Counted from the first letter of the stretch, positions 9,401 to 19,345 are shown. The stretch: DNA of 64,000 nt from Prorocentrum cordatum (GCA_963575745.1 CAUYUJ010021146.1:40855-104854); one strand, 5' to 3'. Notes: generated by a model not told the origin, from the sequence alone. Numbers and translations: made by a program.

Positions 9401-10764
9401 CTGGGCCTTCCCAGAAGAGAGTACGATTTGCTGATACACCCTCGCAATCTTTCGCGGGAGTCATCTCACAAGTTGTTGCTGAGAGTATTGCATTGAGTGA
9501 TAGGCTGGAGGATGTTTCACAGGAGCTCGCCAGGCACATTGCGACCCAGGACGCCAGCTTCAACAGGCAGACCTTGAAGAGACGACGACTGCAGGGGCTA
9601 CGACAAGGGTTTGGCGGTGATTCTTTGGCTTCTGAGAATATTGATTCAGGGAGTGGGTCGGCGGCTCTACTGCCCACACTCTCCCTCCCAGCTCATGATA
9701 TTGATCACTGCAGTCCTGATAACAGAGCTTTCGTGGACAGCAGAAGGGGATTGCTCATGTACAATGTTGAGTGGACAACGCGCAGGGACATTATGGCAGA
9801 ATGTTGCCGACTACACGGCAACCGTACTCAGGCATCCACGATCAAGAGGTTGAGGGCTGGTCCAGAGAGAGTGGGCCAGCGTAGCTGGCAGTATCCATAC
9901 ATTCTTACATATGGCAGCTCCTGGTGGTCGAGTGTCGAGACGAGCTATCGTTCTTTCCTGGAGATGTGGCAGAATCTTTTGTGCATGTACGATAAACCAA
10001 AGGTATTCCTGTATTTTGTTCAGAACTGGAAGGGCACAGCGGCGTACTATACACCTCCCGAGATGGTGGGGGATACTGAGCGTATACCGAGTGAGAAAGA
10101 TACACAAAAACTTGCTAAGAGGTTGGCGATTATCTACGAGAGGCAGACGGTGTGGGACATTGTAAGTCCAGGATTCGGGGTAGAAATCAAAGGGGATAGT
10201 TTACTTGTGAATAACTGGCTGACGGGACGATGGCGATGCGACAATAAACAATACCAGAGACGTGTGGACCGATGCATTAACGTTCTAGATCGTGCTGCGG
10301 GGGATCTGGGTATTCGAAGTTCTGGATTGGGGAAAGATTTATATAGGCATGAATTCAGGGAAGACAACACACGGGCTGATGAACTTACACATTTGGCCCG
10401 CGAGGGCCACTGCTTCTACAACCAGTATGAGTACATGTTTAGCTTTGAGGACTTTCTACAACCTATCGCCTGTCGTGGTGGATACGATGGGGGAGTTTGC
10501 AGCAAAGGGACGGGGTGCGGCTTTTGGCTTCAAGTGGGTTTCATCAATCATAGATATGATTGTAATAAGAGTGTCTCGTGTTCTCCTCTCCCCTCCTCCT
10601 CCCCCTACTCCGTGTCCTCTAATATGCCTCTCGTTTGGAGGGATGTGTGCGAAGCCGCGTGGTGCCTGGAAGGTGCTACGATAACCGACGCCGAACTTAG
10701 TGCTGCTGAGGCGCTTACTAGCGCTGTTGTGCATTTGGCGCAGCAGATTCTGGCCGCCAGTTGA
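6472..10764 (+). CDS. E2 ORF2: endonuclease, reverse transcriptase, permuted RNase H
   Basis: A 1430-residue retrotransposition polyprotein. The EEP endonuclease spans about 1-270, with Q-E at 36-37, A-G-D at 140-142, L-D-Y at 226-228 and S-D-H at 256-258. The basic linker is about 280-420. The reverse transcriptase follows, with L-M-P-K, motif A S-A-D-I-A-R-A-F-D-N (Asp 599), motif B L-R-T-G-G-T-E-S-P and motif C W-A-D-N (Asp 710, Asn 711). The connection (about 800-1200) is weakly conserved. The RNase H has four acidic residues in permuted order: G-D-S (Asp 1242), D-N-T-R-A-D (Asp 1303), Y-D-G-G with C-G-F-W (Asp 1339) and D-A-E-L (Glu 1408). ATG at 6472 is the natural start if translated alone, lying just before the first endonuclease strand L-G-T-L-N-V. 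No frameshift or internal stop is seen. Confidence 0.88.
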   Translation: MQLGTLNVNKIGKSQDRGFSCMRLLSTLGVNIVCLQECQNLSHNSISFRKLGWESYLSTCKQAGVVIRGQQRHHIKASFSTDRISILVFRRPCVFLVSAYFPHCDRDDALDVQKSMLSYIRQTFAHFCSQNGSEYRLVLAGDCQVELTPGLETRYGVHTGQALSIAMHRGYGVKGDHEQRRWREDHMREEMEGFMQRMRLCATNTLGTQRVPTFEPLGRQTAPRVLDYIMVPTSWSDMIVDGRVDMLYEAHDSRFSDHALVRVEMNVAAKPTSRYRPAPRHHTAHKQFESHREEDMFRALVDIQVPVVGPEEMARTIRDHALPLLSAPGHQRSPPARTPQHALLEKQVREHKGNRQAQRELRRQLRPLQDEYNRQKAEYSIAPTRRGKRTRVRKLKVDGIVTEDREAWEEEVQAHAVRTVTCSAERERNAQLVTRLRRAALDSQAVGPTLTPSVIYRARARLRSGKACGPDGVSIELLKALPWRSMRRITAVFQEIYSGRRRTPSSWCDVYLNLMPKMSNMESLDDTRNLIVSNTLGKWYLTAVTILIEDRLALWKSKLGIYGFAGGRHTWEIAAALKGIAQHASIWGKDQSAHIASADIARAFDNVTLSMLARAMDKLEIPARLQYALIEPLAVTNCTIVFEGIQLDGVSWDKSLRTGGTESPLAFNIVVIAMWASVVASLDAQNIGYEIPDPHNPATYHTYNHALWADNLYLVGRNAKEIQKIVDVFTIALADWGMSWKSSSLQILVCGTQDPTPILAQVGDQRVAFTPVESLSILGCVVCKSFLEGHEDLAHRLKCARGSFFAQISYFGCRSVPLKHKYRRYQAQVQSRLLYAGEMFTLDAEAVRTIHAFEGMCLLRMWCRRKPSSLTWGVWRPEMLHKVRQHFAEANFPSAVQMIAWKSWTMMKSIKEYILSDCHRRHVQWRQSASPEEAPSAREHLRQRRQILQEASGRKSWGSPECEGTPQAHVATFAADPGPSQKRVRFADTPSQSFAGVISQVVAESIALSDRLEDVSQELARHIATQDASFNRQTLKRRRLQGLRQGFGGDSLASENIDSGSGSAALLPTLSLPAHDIDHCSPDNRAFVDSRRGLLMYNVEWTTRRDIMAECCRLHGNRTQASTIKRLRAGPERVGQRSWQYPYILTYGSSWWSSVETSYRSFLEMWQNLLCMYDKPKVFLYFVQNWKGTAAYYTPPEMVGDTERIPSEKDTQKLAKRLAIIYERQTVWDIVSPGFGVEIKGDSLLVNNWLTGRWRCDNKQYQRRVDRCINVLDRAAGDLGIRSSGLGKDLYRHEFREDNTRADELTHLAREGHCFYNQYEYMFSFEDFLQPIACRGGYDGGVCSKGTGCGFWLQVGFINHRYDCNKSVSCSPLPSSSPYSVSSNMPLVWRDVCEAAWCLEGATITDAELSAAEALTSAVVHLAQQILAAS
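9245..9396 (+). repeat. 76-bp tandem duplication inside E2 ORF2
   Basis: GGCGTC...CGCAAGTCCT...GAGGGAACACC occurs at 9245 and again at 9321. The period of 76 is not a multiple of three, so the two copies are read in different frames, yet the ORF remains open. It lies in the variable connection between polymerase and RNase H. Confidence 0.75.
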
Positions 10765-10798
10765 CCCAGCTGGAACATCGGTCCGAAAACCCAAAAAA

Positions 10799-11943
10799 AC
10801 CAGGTTGACTGGCACCGGCGGTGAACCGTCAACCTGGTCACCGCCGGGAACCTCGTAGAGCTCCTCCGACGCGTAAGAGTGCTCAGAGTCGAAGGAGAGA
10901 GCTTCTGAAGGAATTTCTCAAAAAATTGAACATTTATTTTTTTCATGTCGACGTGAAGTTGGTTCCGCCAAGTGTCTTGATATAAATATCCGCCTTCGGA
11001 GCTCATAATAAGACGCAGAGGCCCTCACATTCGTCTACAGGTGCGAAAAATCTGCTTTCTGAAAATGAATGGTCAAATATCTTTCAAATAATGGCAAAAC
11101 CGACCAAACGTTATCACTTTGTCCTTTCTGGTCGGATGGGCCACTAGCTCCACCCCGCGCCGGAATTCCTCTAGCTCATCGATAACGAAGAGCTCTGCGA
11201 GGTGCGGTTCACCGCCGGTGCCAGTTCGGGCGCAGGGTGGAAGTATCTCGTAGAGCTCTCGGCATCGACGAGCTAGAGGAATTCCGGCGCGGGGTGGAGC
11301 TTGTTGGTCGACCCGGCCAGAAAAGGAGATGTGATGATTTTTGGTCGGTTTTGCGAAGATTTAAAAGATATTTGACAATTCAGTTTCAGAAACCAGATTT
11401 TTCGCACCTGTAGTGGGTTATGCCGCGTCTGCCAGTGAAATTCTCAGGTCCGTAGGTGCAGTTTCACTATCAAAAAACTTGGCGGAACTGTCTTTGGATA
11501 AAAACATAAAAACGTGATTTTCGATTCTTTGGGGTCTTACTCCAGACTCTCCCTTCATGTGTACTGAGGAGCGCCGTGCGAGAAAATAGCTCTACGAGGG
11601 CCCCGGCGGTAACCTCGTTGACGGTTTACCGCTGGTTCCCAGTGGTCGACCCGGCCCGGGCGGACAAAGTGGTGACTTTGGGTCGGTTTTGCTTCGATTT
11701 GAAAGATATTTGACTATTTATTTCAAGAATGCAGATTTTTACGCTGAGCATACGCATATAAACTATATTCTGAGAGCAGTTCAGCTCTCTTGATGCATTG
11801 TATTATGAGTTGACTTCCGGGAACCGAGCTATTATAAATATCGAAAAATCGAAAAACGAAGATTATAAGAAAATCTTCATTTTATTACTCTACTTCAAAC
11901 CTTAGCTCTCTTGCTCGTGCAAGGAGCTCTACGAGGTTCCCGG

Positions 11944-11944
<1 letters not shown>
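10799..11944. repeat. Satellite A array, mixed orientation
   Basis: A short plus-strand fragment (10799-10811) meets an inverted unit (about 10812-11140, minus strand). A palindromic EcoRI-type box (CGCCGGAATTCCTCTAGCTC and its reverse) lies at about 11149-11300. Two divergent plus-strand units follow (about 11300-11610 and 11610-11944). The last ends GAGCTCTACGAGGTTCCCGG, exactly where NA begins. No gene is seen. Confidence 0.75.
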
Positions 11945-11978
<34 letters not shown>

Positions 11979-12007
11979 GAGTTTGGGCGAAACGTACCAG
12001 ATGTCGC

Positions 12008-12898
12008 TTGTGGTCCACGGCTCGGGGGCCAGATTCGTCGTGCCTTGTTCGCGCGGGCATTTGCGCGCCCAGATATTTTCGGAATTTCTGCTCGGATGAT
12101 TCTGAGGAAGAGGAATGGATTGAGGACACTTGTGGAACACTGACTGATATGGATGCGGTTGAATTGGCTGGCAACTCTTTGTGTTCGCAGTGTTCCGATT
12201 GTGGGACTCAGACAGATCCCTGTGTTCACATTGAGTGTGGGACTCAGACTGATCGTTGTGTTCTCTTTGTTGGTGAGGAGGAGAAGGAGGAGTGTCATCG
12301 AGTGCACGTTGATCGGGGTGATGCTTCTCTCAGAATGAAGAGATATTGTTTCAAACGAGTGGAGGCTATCGAGAGTGCAAAGTTGCACACTTCAGAATTG
12401 CGTGCGACCAACGGGAGTGCGGTGGAGAGTACCGCAGTTTTGAGTGCAGTTGATGCAGTCGGGAGTTCCAGTGCAGTCGGGAGTTCAACACTTGGGAGTG
12501 CAGTAGGAAGTTCCACAGTTCGGAGTTCCGCTGATGCAGTTGAGGGTGCAGTTGGGAGTTCAACAGCTGGGAGTTCTGCAGTTGGGAGTTCAGCTGATGC
12601 AGTAGGGAGTTCCATGAATGGGAGTTCTGCAGATCGACCGAGTGAGGCGCGCTCTGAGTGCCAAGCTGCCAGGGACTGGGCCCTTGCCGGTGTCGATGTA
12701 AGGGCTCTTTGGCTTGAGCTACACCGACTCCCGACACAGGAGGTTCAGCGTAGGACTGAGGCTCTTAATGCATACAGGCTGCAATTGGGAATTGAAAGTT
12801 CCGAGGAGGATCATTCGCAACAAGGGTGTCCTCAGAGTTCTACTTCCAGGAGTGCATTGACGCGGAGCGGCAAGAAGCATCGGAAACGGCACAGATGA
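12008..12898 (+). CDS. Hypothetical Ser/Ala/Val-repeat protein in NA
   Basis: About 296 residues if read from the first in-frame TTG; an internal ATG (M-D-A-V-E-L) lies near 12150. The N-terminal third has an acidic patch and two C-G-T-Q-T-D repeats among several Cys residues. The middle (about 12415-12640) is a degenerate repeat of G-S-S-A-V built on GGGAGTTC units. The C-terminus is basic (K-K-H-R-K-R-H-R). I recognise no domain. It may be an ORF1-like protein of the non-autonomous element or a captured host fragment. Confidence 0.4.
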   Translation: MWSTARGPDSSCLVRAGICAPRYFRNFCSDDSEEEEWIEDTCGTLTDMDAVELAGNSLCSQCSDCGTQTDPCVHIECGTQTDRCVLFVGEEEKEECHRVHVDRGDASLRMKRYCFKRVEAIESAKLHTSELRATNGSAVESTAVLSAVDAVGSSSAVGSSTLGSAVGSSTVRSSADAVEGAVGSSTAGSSAVGSSADAVGSSMNGSSADRPSEARSECQAARDWALAGVDVRALWLELHRLPTQEVQRRTEALNAYRLQLGIESSEEDHSQQGCPQSSTSRSALTRSGKKHRKRHR

Positions 12899-12931
12899 TG
12901 CACATGTGATTGATCCTGCACGCTTGATTTG

Positions 12932-13963
12932 TCATTGCGTTGCCTTTCTTCATGCCTGTGTGTGTTGTCGTGCATGCGCGTGTGTTGAATAAGTGCTTCG
13001 CTTGATCCCTCAAAGTAGGTCATTCGTTGCCTCCTTGATTTGAGTGCTCGTTGACCTTTGAACGTGACTTTCCGTGATTTGTCACGTGGTGCCTCAAAGT
13101 AGGCCTTTGATCTTATTTGCATTCTGACCTTTTAATCTCTTGTGCATTCTCAGTGCTGTTGAGACGGTAATCGCTGTATAAACCAGTGGTTACTGTATGG
13201 TCTCTCACTGCTTCTCGTGTGGTCGCTGTATAAACCAGTGGTTACTGCGTTTCACTGTTTTGGTGTTATATTCTTGTGTATGGGCAGTCTTGTGCATATC
13301 TGTACAGCCTCGCTGTTTGATGCACCTCTGCTTTAATCTTTGCAGCTTTGCTGTCTTCCTGTACAGCTTCGCTGTTTAGGTTCTTTGTGTTTAGGCCTGC
13401 TCCCATGGGAGCTCGAACCGGCCTTCGCAAAAGACGCAAAAAGACCAGGTTGTCATTGCGTTTCCTTTCTTCACGCGTGCGTGTGTTGTCGTGCATGCGC
13501 GTGTGTTGAATAAGAGCTTCGCTTGATCCCTCAAAGTAGGTCATTCGTTGCTTCCTTGATTTGAGTGCTCATTGACCTTTGAACGTGACTTTCCGTGATT
13601 TGTCACGTGGTGCCTCAAAGTAGGCCTTTGATCTTATCTGCATTCTGACCTTTTAATCTCTTGTGCATTCTCAGTGGTGTTGAGACGGTAATCGCTGTAT
13701 AAGCCAGTGGTTACTGTATGGTCTCTCACTGCTTCTCGTGTGGTCGCTGTATAAACCAGTGGTTACTGCGTTTCACTGTTTTAGTGTTATATTCTTGTGT
13801 ATGGGCAGTCTTGTGCATATCTGTACAGCCTCGCTGTTTGATGCACCTCTGCTTTGATCTTTGCAGCTTCGCTGTCTTCCTGTACAGCTTCGCTGTTTAG
13901 GTTCTTTGTGTTTAGGCCTGCTCCCATGGGAGCTCGAACCGGCCTTCGCAAAAGACGCAAAAG
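12932..13963 (+). repeat. Two tandem copies of the NA 3' end (511-512 bp each)
   Basis: Copy 1 is 12932-13443 and copy 2 is 13453-13963. Each starts TCATTGCGT and ends GACGCAAAAAG or similar, and they are about 97 percent alike by eye. Between them lies ACCAGGTTG (13444-13452), and the same nine bases follow copy 2 (13964-13972). This is what a 5'-truncated second insertion at the same target site with a 9-bp target duplication would leave. Each copy holds CAGC-n3-GCTG hairpins. Confidence 0.75.
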
Positions 13964-14255
13964 ACCAGGTTGACGGTTCACCGCCGCGCTAGTTAACACT
14001 TTGTCCTTTCTGGGTGGGTCGACCCGACCTACTAGCTCCACCACGCGCCAGAATTCCTCAAGCTCATCGATGCCGCCAGAGCTCTACGAGGTAAAACCCT
14101 TTAGCTCTCAGAGAGCTCTCCGGGAACTTGGAACCGGTGGTAAACCGTCAACCAGGTTGCCGCCGGGAACCTCGTAGAGCTCTTTTCTTGCTCAGCGCTC
14201 CTGAAAACACGTGAAGGAAGCCTCTAAATAAAGCGAGGGCCAAAAAACTCGAAAA
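13964..14255. repeat. Satellite A fragments after NA
   Basis: A plus-strand start (ACCAGGTTGACGGTTCACCG) switches within 30 bases to inverted satellite A (CACTTTGTCCTTTCTGG), then the EcoRI-type box, then an inverted end (CAACCAGGTTGCCGCCGGGA). Short fragments in alternating orientation suggest repeated recombination. No gene is seen. Confidence 0.6.
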
Positions 14256-15715
14256 TAATCGGTCGCAGCGAACAGTTTTGTGGACCTTAGCTCGAGTAGC
14301 GGACTCTGTTCAGAGCTCTGGATGCTTCAGCCGAGCGCCCCTCATAAGTCTGAATCGGCTTCTGTGCGTACTAGCTCTGTAGCTGTGCTAGAGCTCGAGT
14401 TAAGTACAGAGTACACAGCCTCTAAAGAGAACATGAGAATACGAATAGTGTCGTGGACCTAGCTCGAGTAGCAGACCGAGTTCAGGCCTCTAGATGCGGA
14501 AGACGAACGCGCCTGGTGATACTGAATCAGTTTAGGTGCGTACCAGCTCTGTAGCTCCTCTAAATCTTGAGTTGAGTACAGAAAACGGAAATGACTGGTC
14601 AAAATGACTCGAAGAATACAAACAGCTGGATGCAATAGACGAACGCGTCTGATGATTCTGAATCGGTTTCTTTAAGTATCAGCTCTGTAGCTGTCCGAAA
14701 TCTCGAGTTAAGTACAGAGAACCGTGAACGCGTGACACAGTCGGTTCCGCCAAGTGTTTTGATAGTAGTACTGTAGCTACGGACCTGAGAATTTAACTGG
14801 CAGACGCGCCATAACCCACTACAGGTGCGAAAAATTTGGTTTCTTACAATAAACGGTTAAACATCTATTTAATCTTAGCAAAACCGACCCAAAGTTGTCA
14901 CATTGTCCATTCCAGCCGGGTCGATCAACTGGGCGCCGGCGGTAAAACGTCAACCTTTCTTACCGCCGGGGGACTCGTAGAGCTTCCTGACCATATGTAA
15001 TACCGTAAAACAATTGCAGAGAACAAATAGTTTTTCAGCCCGAGCGATTTCAGACCTCTCGATGCAACAGCCGAACGCCCCTGATGCTTCTGGATCGTTC
15101 TCTGTGCGTGCGAGCTCTGTCGCTCTCCTACAGAGTTCCGTGCGAAAATCGACAGCACCTCTCACATAACTCAAACAATATGAATAGTTTCGCGAACCTA
15201 GCTCGAGTATCAGACCGAGTTCAGACCTCTGCATGCGACAGGGGCGCGCGCCTCATGCCTCCAAATCAATTTCTGTGATTACCAGCCCTGTAGCCCCCCT
15301 ACAGCCCGAGTTAAGTACAGAAAACCGACAGCCCCTCTCAAGATGGCTCGAACAATACGAATAGTTTCGCGGACCTAGCTCGGGCAGGAGACCGAGTTCC
15401 GAGCTCTGGATTCGACAGACAGACGCGCCTGATGTCTCGAAATCGATTCATGTGATTACCAGCCCTTAGCCCCCCTACAGCCCAAGTCGAGTACAGAAAA
15501 CTCACAACACCTCTCAAGATGACTCGAACAATACGAATGGTTTCGCGAACCTAGCTCGGGCAGCAGACCGAGTTCAGAGCTCTGAATTCAACAGACAAGC
15601 GCGCCTGATGATTCTGAATCAGTTTCTGTAAGTATCAGCTCTGTAGCTGTCCTATAGCTCGAGTTAAGTACAACAAACTGACAACGCCTGTCGAGATTGC
15701 TCGAAACGGCCGATC
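14256..15715 (+). repeat. Satellite B array, plus orientation, interrupted by satellite A
   Basis: Units of about 171-176 bp carry GGACCTAGCTCGAGTAGCAG, GAGTTCAGAGCTCTGGATGC and GAGTTAAGTACAGAAAAC. Repeat starts fall near 14282, 14453, 15022, 15193, 15369 and 15543. An inverted satellite A unit occupies about 14735-15000. Short ORFs here are repeat by-products. Confidence 0.75.
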
Positions 15716-16157
15716 CCGCCTGGCTGTTTTTTGGCAGTAAAAGATACCCGATCGAGCTGAGATGAAGACGGCGAGCGGGAATAAGATCGACAATTACGGG
15801 AAAGAATACTAGAGCTCTAACGAATGGTTGAATATCGAGAACAAAATTTTCAACCGACCAAAAGTCACCAAAAGGTCCGTCGAGATTTTTCTTGCCAACT
15901 AGCTCTCCAGCGCGCCGGATACTCTTAAGCTTCCAGCAACTAGCTAAGGGAAGCTCTACGAGTTACTAGCTCCACCCCGCGCCGGAATTCCTCTAGCTCA
16001 TCGATGCCGAAGAGCTCTACGAGGTACAATTCCTTTAAGCTCCAGTATTTTCCCCCATATTCGATCTTATTCCCGCTCGCCGTCGTAATCTCAGGTCGAT
16101 CGGGTACCTATTACTGCCAAAAAGCACTCAGGCGGGATCGGCTGTTTCGAGTCATCT
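15700..16157. repeat. Inverted repeat at the satellite B orientation switch
   Basis: About 110 bp at 15703-15815 (CCGATCCCGCCTG, then GGCGAGCGGGAATAAGATCG) is repeated in reverse at 16044-16157. The spacer holds an EcoRI-type satellite box. Satellite B is in plus orientation before this point and minus after it. The arm sequence recurs alone at about 26380-26540. Confidence 0.7.
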
Positions 16158-17425
16158 TGACAGGTGCTGTCGGTTTTCTGTGCTTAACTCGAGCTCTAGG
16201 ATAGCTGCAGAGCTCGTAGGCACACCTAATCGATCTAGAATCGTCAGGCGCGGCCGTCTGAAGTAGCCAGGTGTCTGAACTGGCGCCGGCGGTGAACCGT
16301 CAACCTGGTCATCGCCGGGAACCTCGTAGAGCTTCTTGCACCCGTCAGAAAGCTCAGCATACCTCGTAAAGCTCTTCGACATCGATGAGCTGGAGGAATT
16401 CCGGCGCGGGGTGGAGCTAGTACCTCGTAGTGCTCTTCGGTATCGATGAGCTAGAGGAATTCCGGCGCGGGATGCAGCTAGTTGGTCGACCCGACCAGAA
16501 CGGACAATGTGATGTCTTTCGGTCGGTTTTGCTAAAATTTGAAAGATATTTAACCATTTATTTTGAGAAAGCAGATTTTTACGCCGAGCATTGGCATATA
16601 AACTTCTCTCTGACAGCAGCTGAGCTCTCCCGATGTATTCTATCAAGAGTTCACTTCCCGGAACCGAGCCAATATGAACATCGAAGAAATTGAAAATCAA
16701 GATTTTAGGGAAATATTTATTTTGTAACTCTAGTTCGATTCTGAGCACCCTTACCAGTGTGAGGAGCTCTGCGAGGTTCCCGGCGGTGACCAGGTTGACG
16801 GTTCACCGCCGGCGCCAGTTGATCGACCCGGCCAGAAAGGACAATGTGACAACTTTGGGTCGGTTTTGCTAAGATTTGAAAGATAGTTAACCATTCATTT
16901 TGAGAAACCAGATTACTCGCACCTGTAGACGACTGTGAGGGCCTCTGCGTCTTAATATGATCTTTGTAGGCGCACTTTTACTATCAAAACACTTGGCGGA
17001 ACCAACTTTATGTCGACATGAAAAAAATGAATCTTCAATTTTTGAGAAATGCCTCCAGAAGCTCTCCTTCGACTCTAAGCACTCTCGCGCGTGGAAGGAG
17101 CTCTACGAGGTTTCCGGCGGTGACCAGGTTGACGGTTCACCGCCGGTGCCAGTTGGGCCAGCCGGCCAGAACGGACAGAGTACCTCGTAGAGCTCTTCGA
17201 CAAGATGAGCTAAGAGGAATTCGGGCGCAGGGTGGAGCTAGTTGGCCGACCCGACCTTGAGACAATGTGGTAACTTGGGGGTCGCTTTTTCAATCTTTGT
17301 GCAAAATTTAAAATTTCGTTTTGGGAACCGGTATTTTTCCCACCTGTAGTGGGTTATGCCGCGTCTGCGAGTTAAATTCTCAGGTCCGTAGTAATATTGC
17401 TATCAAAACACTTGCTGGAACCGAT
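16158..17425. repeat. Satellite A array with intact empty target sites
   Basis: A minus-strand satellite B fragment (to about 16270) and an inverted satellite A end are followed by EcoRI-type boxes (16385-16500) and three plus-strand satellite A units starting near 16490, 16780 and 17117. The junctions at 16780-16800 and 17114-17134 show the uninterrupted motif GGCGGTGACCAGGTTGACGG, the empty form of the site occupied by E1, E2, NA and E3. No gene is seen. Confidence 0.75.
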
Positions 17426-19345
17426 GGCCGTTTCGAGTCATTTGACACGCGTTGACAGTTTTTTCTGTGCTTATCTCGAGATTTAGGACAGCTACAGAGC
17501 TGATACTTACAGAAACGATTCAGGCGCTTTTGTCTGTGCTATCTAGAGCTCTGAACTCGGTCTGCTGCTCGAGCTAGGTCTGCAAACCCATTCGTATTCT
17601 TCGAGTCATTTTGACGAGTGCTGCCGGTTTTCTGTACTTAACTCACGATTCAGAATAGCTACAGAGCTGCTACGCACGTGAGAGGATTCTGTATCATTAG
17701 GCGCGTCTATCTATTGCATCGAGCGGCCTGAACTCAGTCTGCTGCCCGAGCTAGTTCCGCAATACTATTCGTATTCTTCAAGTTCTCTTTGCAGTCGCTG
17801 TCGGTCTTCTGTGCTTAACTGGAGCTGTAGCAGATTTGCAGAGCTGATACGCGCAGAAACCGATCCTGAATCATCAGGGGCGTTCGGCTGGAGCATCTAG
17901 AGCTGTGAACATAGTCTGCTACCCGAGCTAGGTCCGCAAATCTATTCGTATGCGACCGTTTGTTTTCTCGAACTGATGGTGATTTTTTCCACTTAACTCG
18001 AGCTGCAGATGAGCTTGAGAGCTCTTTCGCAAGAAATCTTCAAGAAAACTCCCTTAATGTGTACCGGGCAGCCCCGCACGAGAAAAGAGCTCCACGAGGC
18101 TCCCGGTGGTAACCTGGTTGACGGTTTACCGCCGGCTCCCAGTCGAAGCGGAGAGCTTCTGCGAGCTTTTCTACAAAAGGTCAAATTGAGATTTTTCGGA
18201 GTCAACATGAAGTCGGTTCCGGGAAGTCAGCTAATACTAAAACTGGCTCTAGAGAGCTAAGCTGCTAAGGGAACAAAGTTTATATGCCAATGCTCGGCGT
18301 AAAAATCTGCTTTCTAAAAATGATTTGTTAAATATCTTTCAAATCTGAGCAAAACCGACCCCAAGTCACCACTTTGTCCTTTCTGGTCGGGTCGACCAAC
18401 TAGCTCCACCCCGCGCCGGAATTCCTCTAGCTCATCGTAACGAAGAGCTCTACGAGGTACTCGGTCTGCTACTCGAGCTAGGTCCGCGAAACTATTCGTA
18501 CTCTATTATTGTTTTTTGGAGATGATGATGAGTTTCTTGGCTTTACTCGAGCTGCAGATGAGCTACATAGCTCTTTGGTACAGCAATCGGGAGGAAATCA
18601 TCAGGCGCGATTGTCTGTCGTATCTAGACGTTTGAATTCGGTCTGCCATAGGCGCTGGAGCCGTAAAATTATTCGTATTTTTTTTGGAGATGGTGATGGC
18701 TTCCTGGACTTAACTCGAGCTGCAGATGAGCCACAGAGCTGTTCGGCACAGCAATCGGCAGGAAATCATCAGGCGCGCTAGTTCAAAGTATCTAGACGCC
18801 TGAACTCGGTCTGCTATCAGCGCTGGGGCTGAACAACTATTCGAATTCTGCCATTTTTTGAGATGTTGATGATTTTCTGAACTTAACTCGAGCTGCAGAT
18901 GAACCACAGATCTGTTCAGCACAGAAATCGGCAGTAAATAATTAGGCGCGCCAGTTCAACGTATCTATACGCCTGATCTCGGTTTGCTATCAGCGCTGGG
19001 TCCGAAAAATATGTTTATTCTTCGAATTTATTCGAGATAGTGATGCTTTTCTTGACTTAACTCGAGCTGCAGATGAGCTACAGAGCTGTTCGGCACAGCA
19101 ATTGGAAGGACATCATCAGGCGCGATCGTCTGAAGTATCTAGACGCCTTAACCTGGTCTGCTATCAGCGCTGGGGCTTAACAACTATTCGTATTCTGCTA
19201 ATTTTTCGCAGATGGTATTGGTTCTCTTGACTTAACTCGGAAGGACATAATGGGGCGGGCTATTTTAAAGTATCTAGACGCCTGAACTCGGTCTGCTATC
19301 AGCGCCGGGGCCGAACAACTATTCGTACTCTTCTGATTTTTTAGA
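17426..19345 (-). repeat. Satellite B array, minus orientation, with a satellite A insert
   Basis: Inverted satellite B units start near 17566, 17740, 17913, 18466, 18640, 18808, 18977, 19151 and 19289 (spacing mostly 168-176). They share CTCGAGCTAGGTCCGC in early units and GCTATCAGCGCTGGGGC in later ones, so two subfamilies are present. Satellite A of mixed orientation lies at about 18040-18460. Confidence 0.75.

Larger units (their letters stand above)
4934..10798 (+). mobile_element. LINE-like retrotransposon E2, coding capacity intact
   Basis: E2 is about 5.9 kb. It has a short 5' leader, ORF1 (5035-6426), an in-frame TGA, then an uninterrupted 1430-residue ORF2 and a 30-base 3' end with an A-run. 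The left flank is satellite A up to CCCGGCG; the right flank resumes at ACCAGGTTGAC (10799). No clean target duplication is visible at the left end, so some bases may have been lost or the true 5' end lies a little further in. It is the only copy of the three without disabling mutations and is the best candidate for an active one. Confidence 0.85.
11945..13963 (+). mobile_element. Non-autonomous element NA in satellite A
   Basis: It is bounded on the left by satellite A truncated after TTCCCGGC and on the right by satellite A resuming at ACCAGGTTGACGG (13964). It starts with a (CT)n(TA)n tract, carries one ORF (12008-12898) unrelated to endonuclease or polymerase, and ends with LINE-type 3' sequence containing CAGC-TTC-GCTG hairpins and a CGCAAAAGACGCAAAAG tail. 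It encodes no polymerase, so it presumably uses proteins of an E1-like element through the shared 3' end. Confidence 0.6.
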
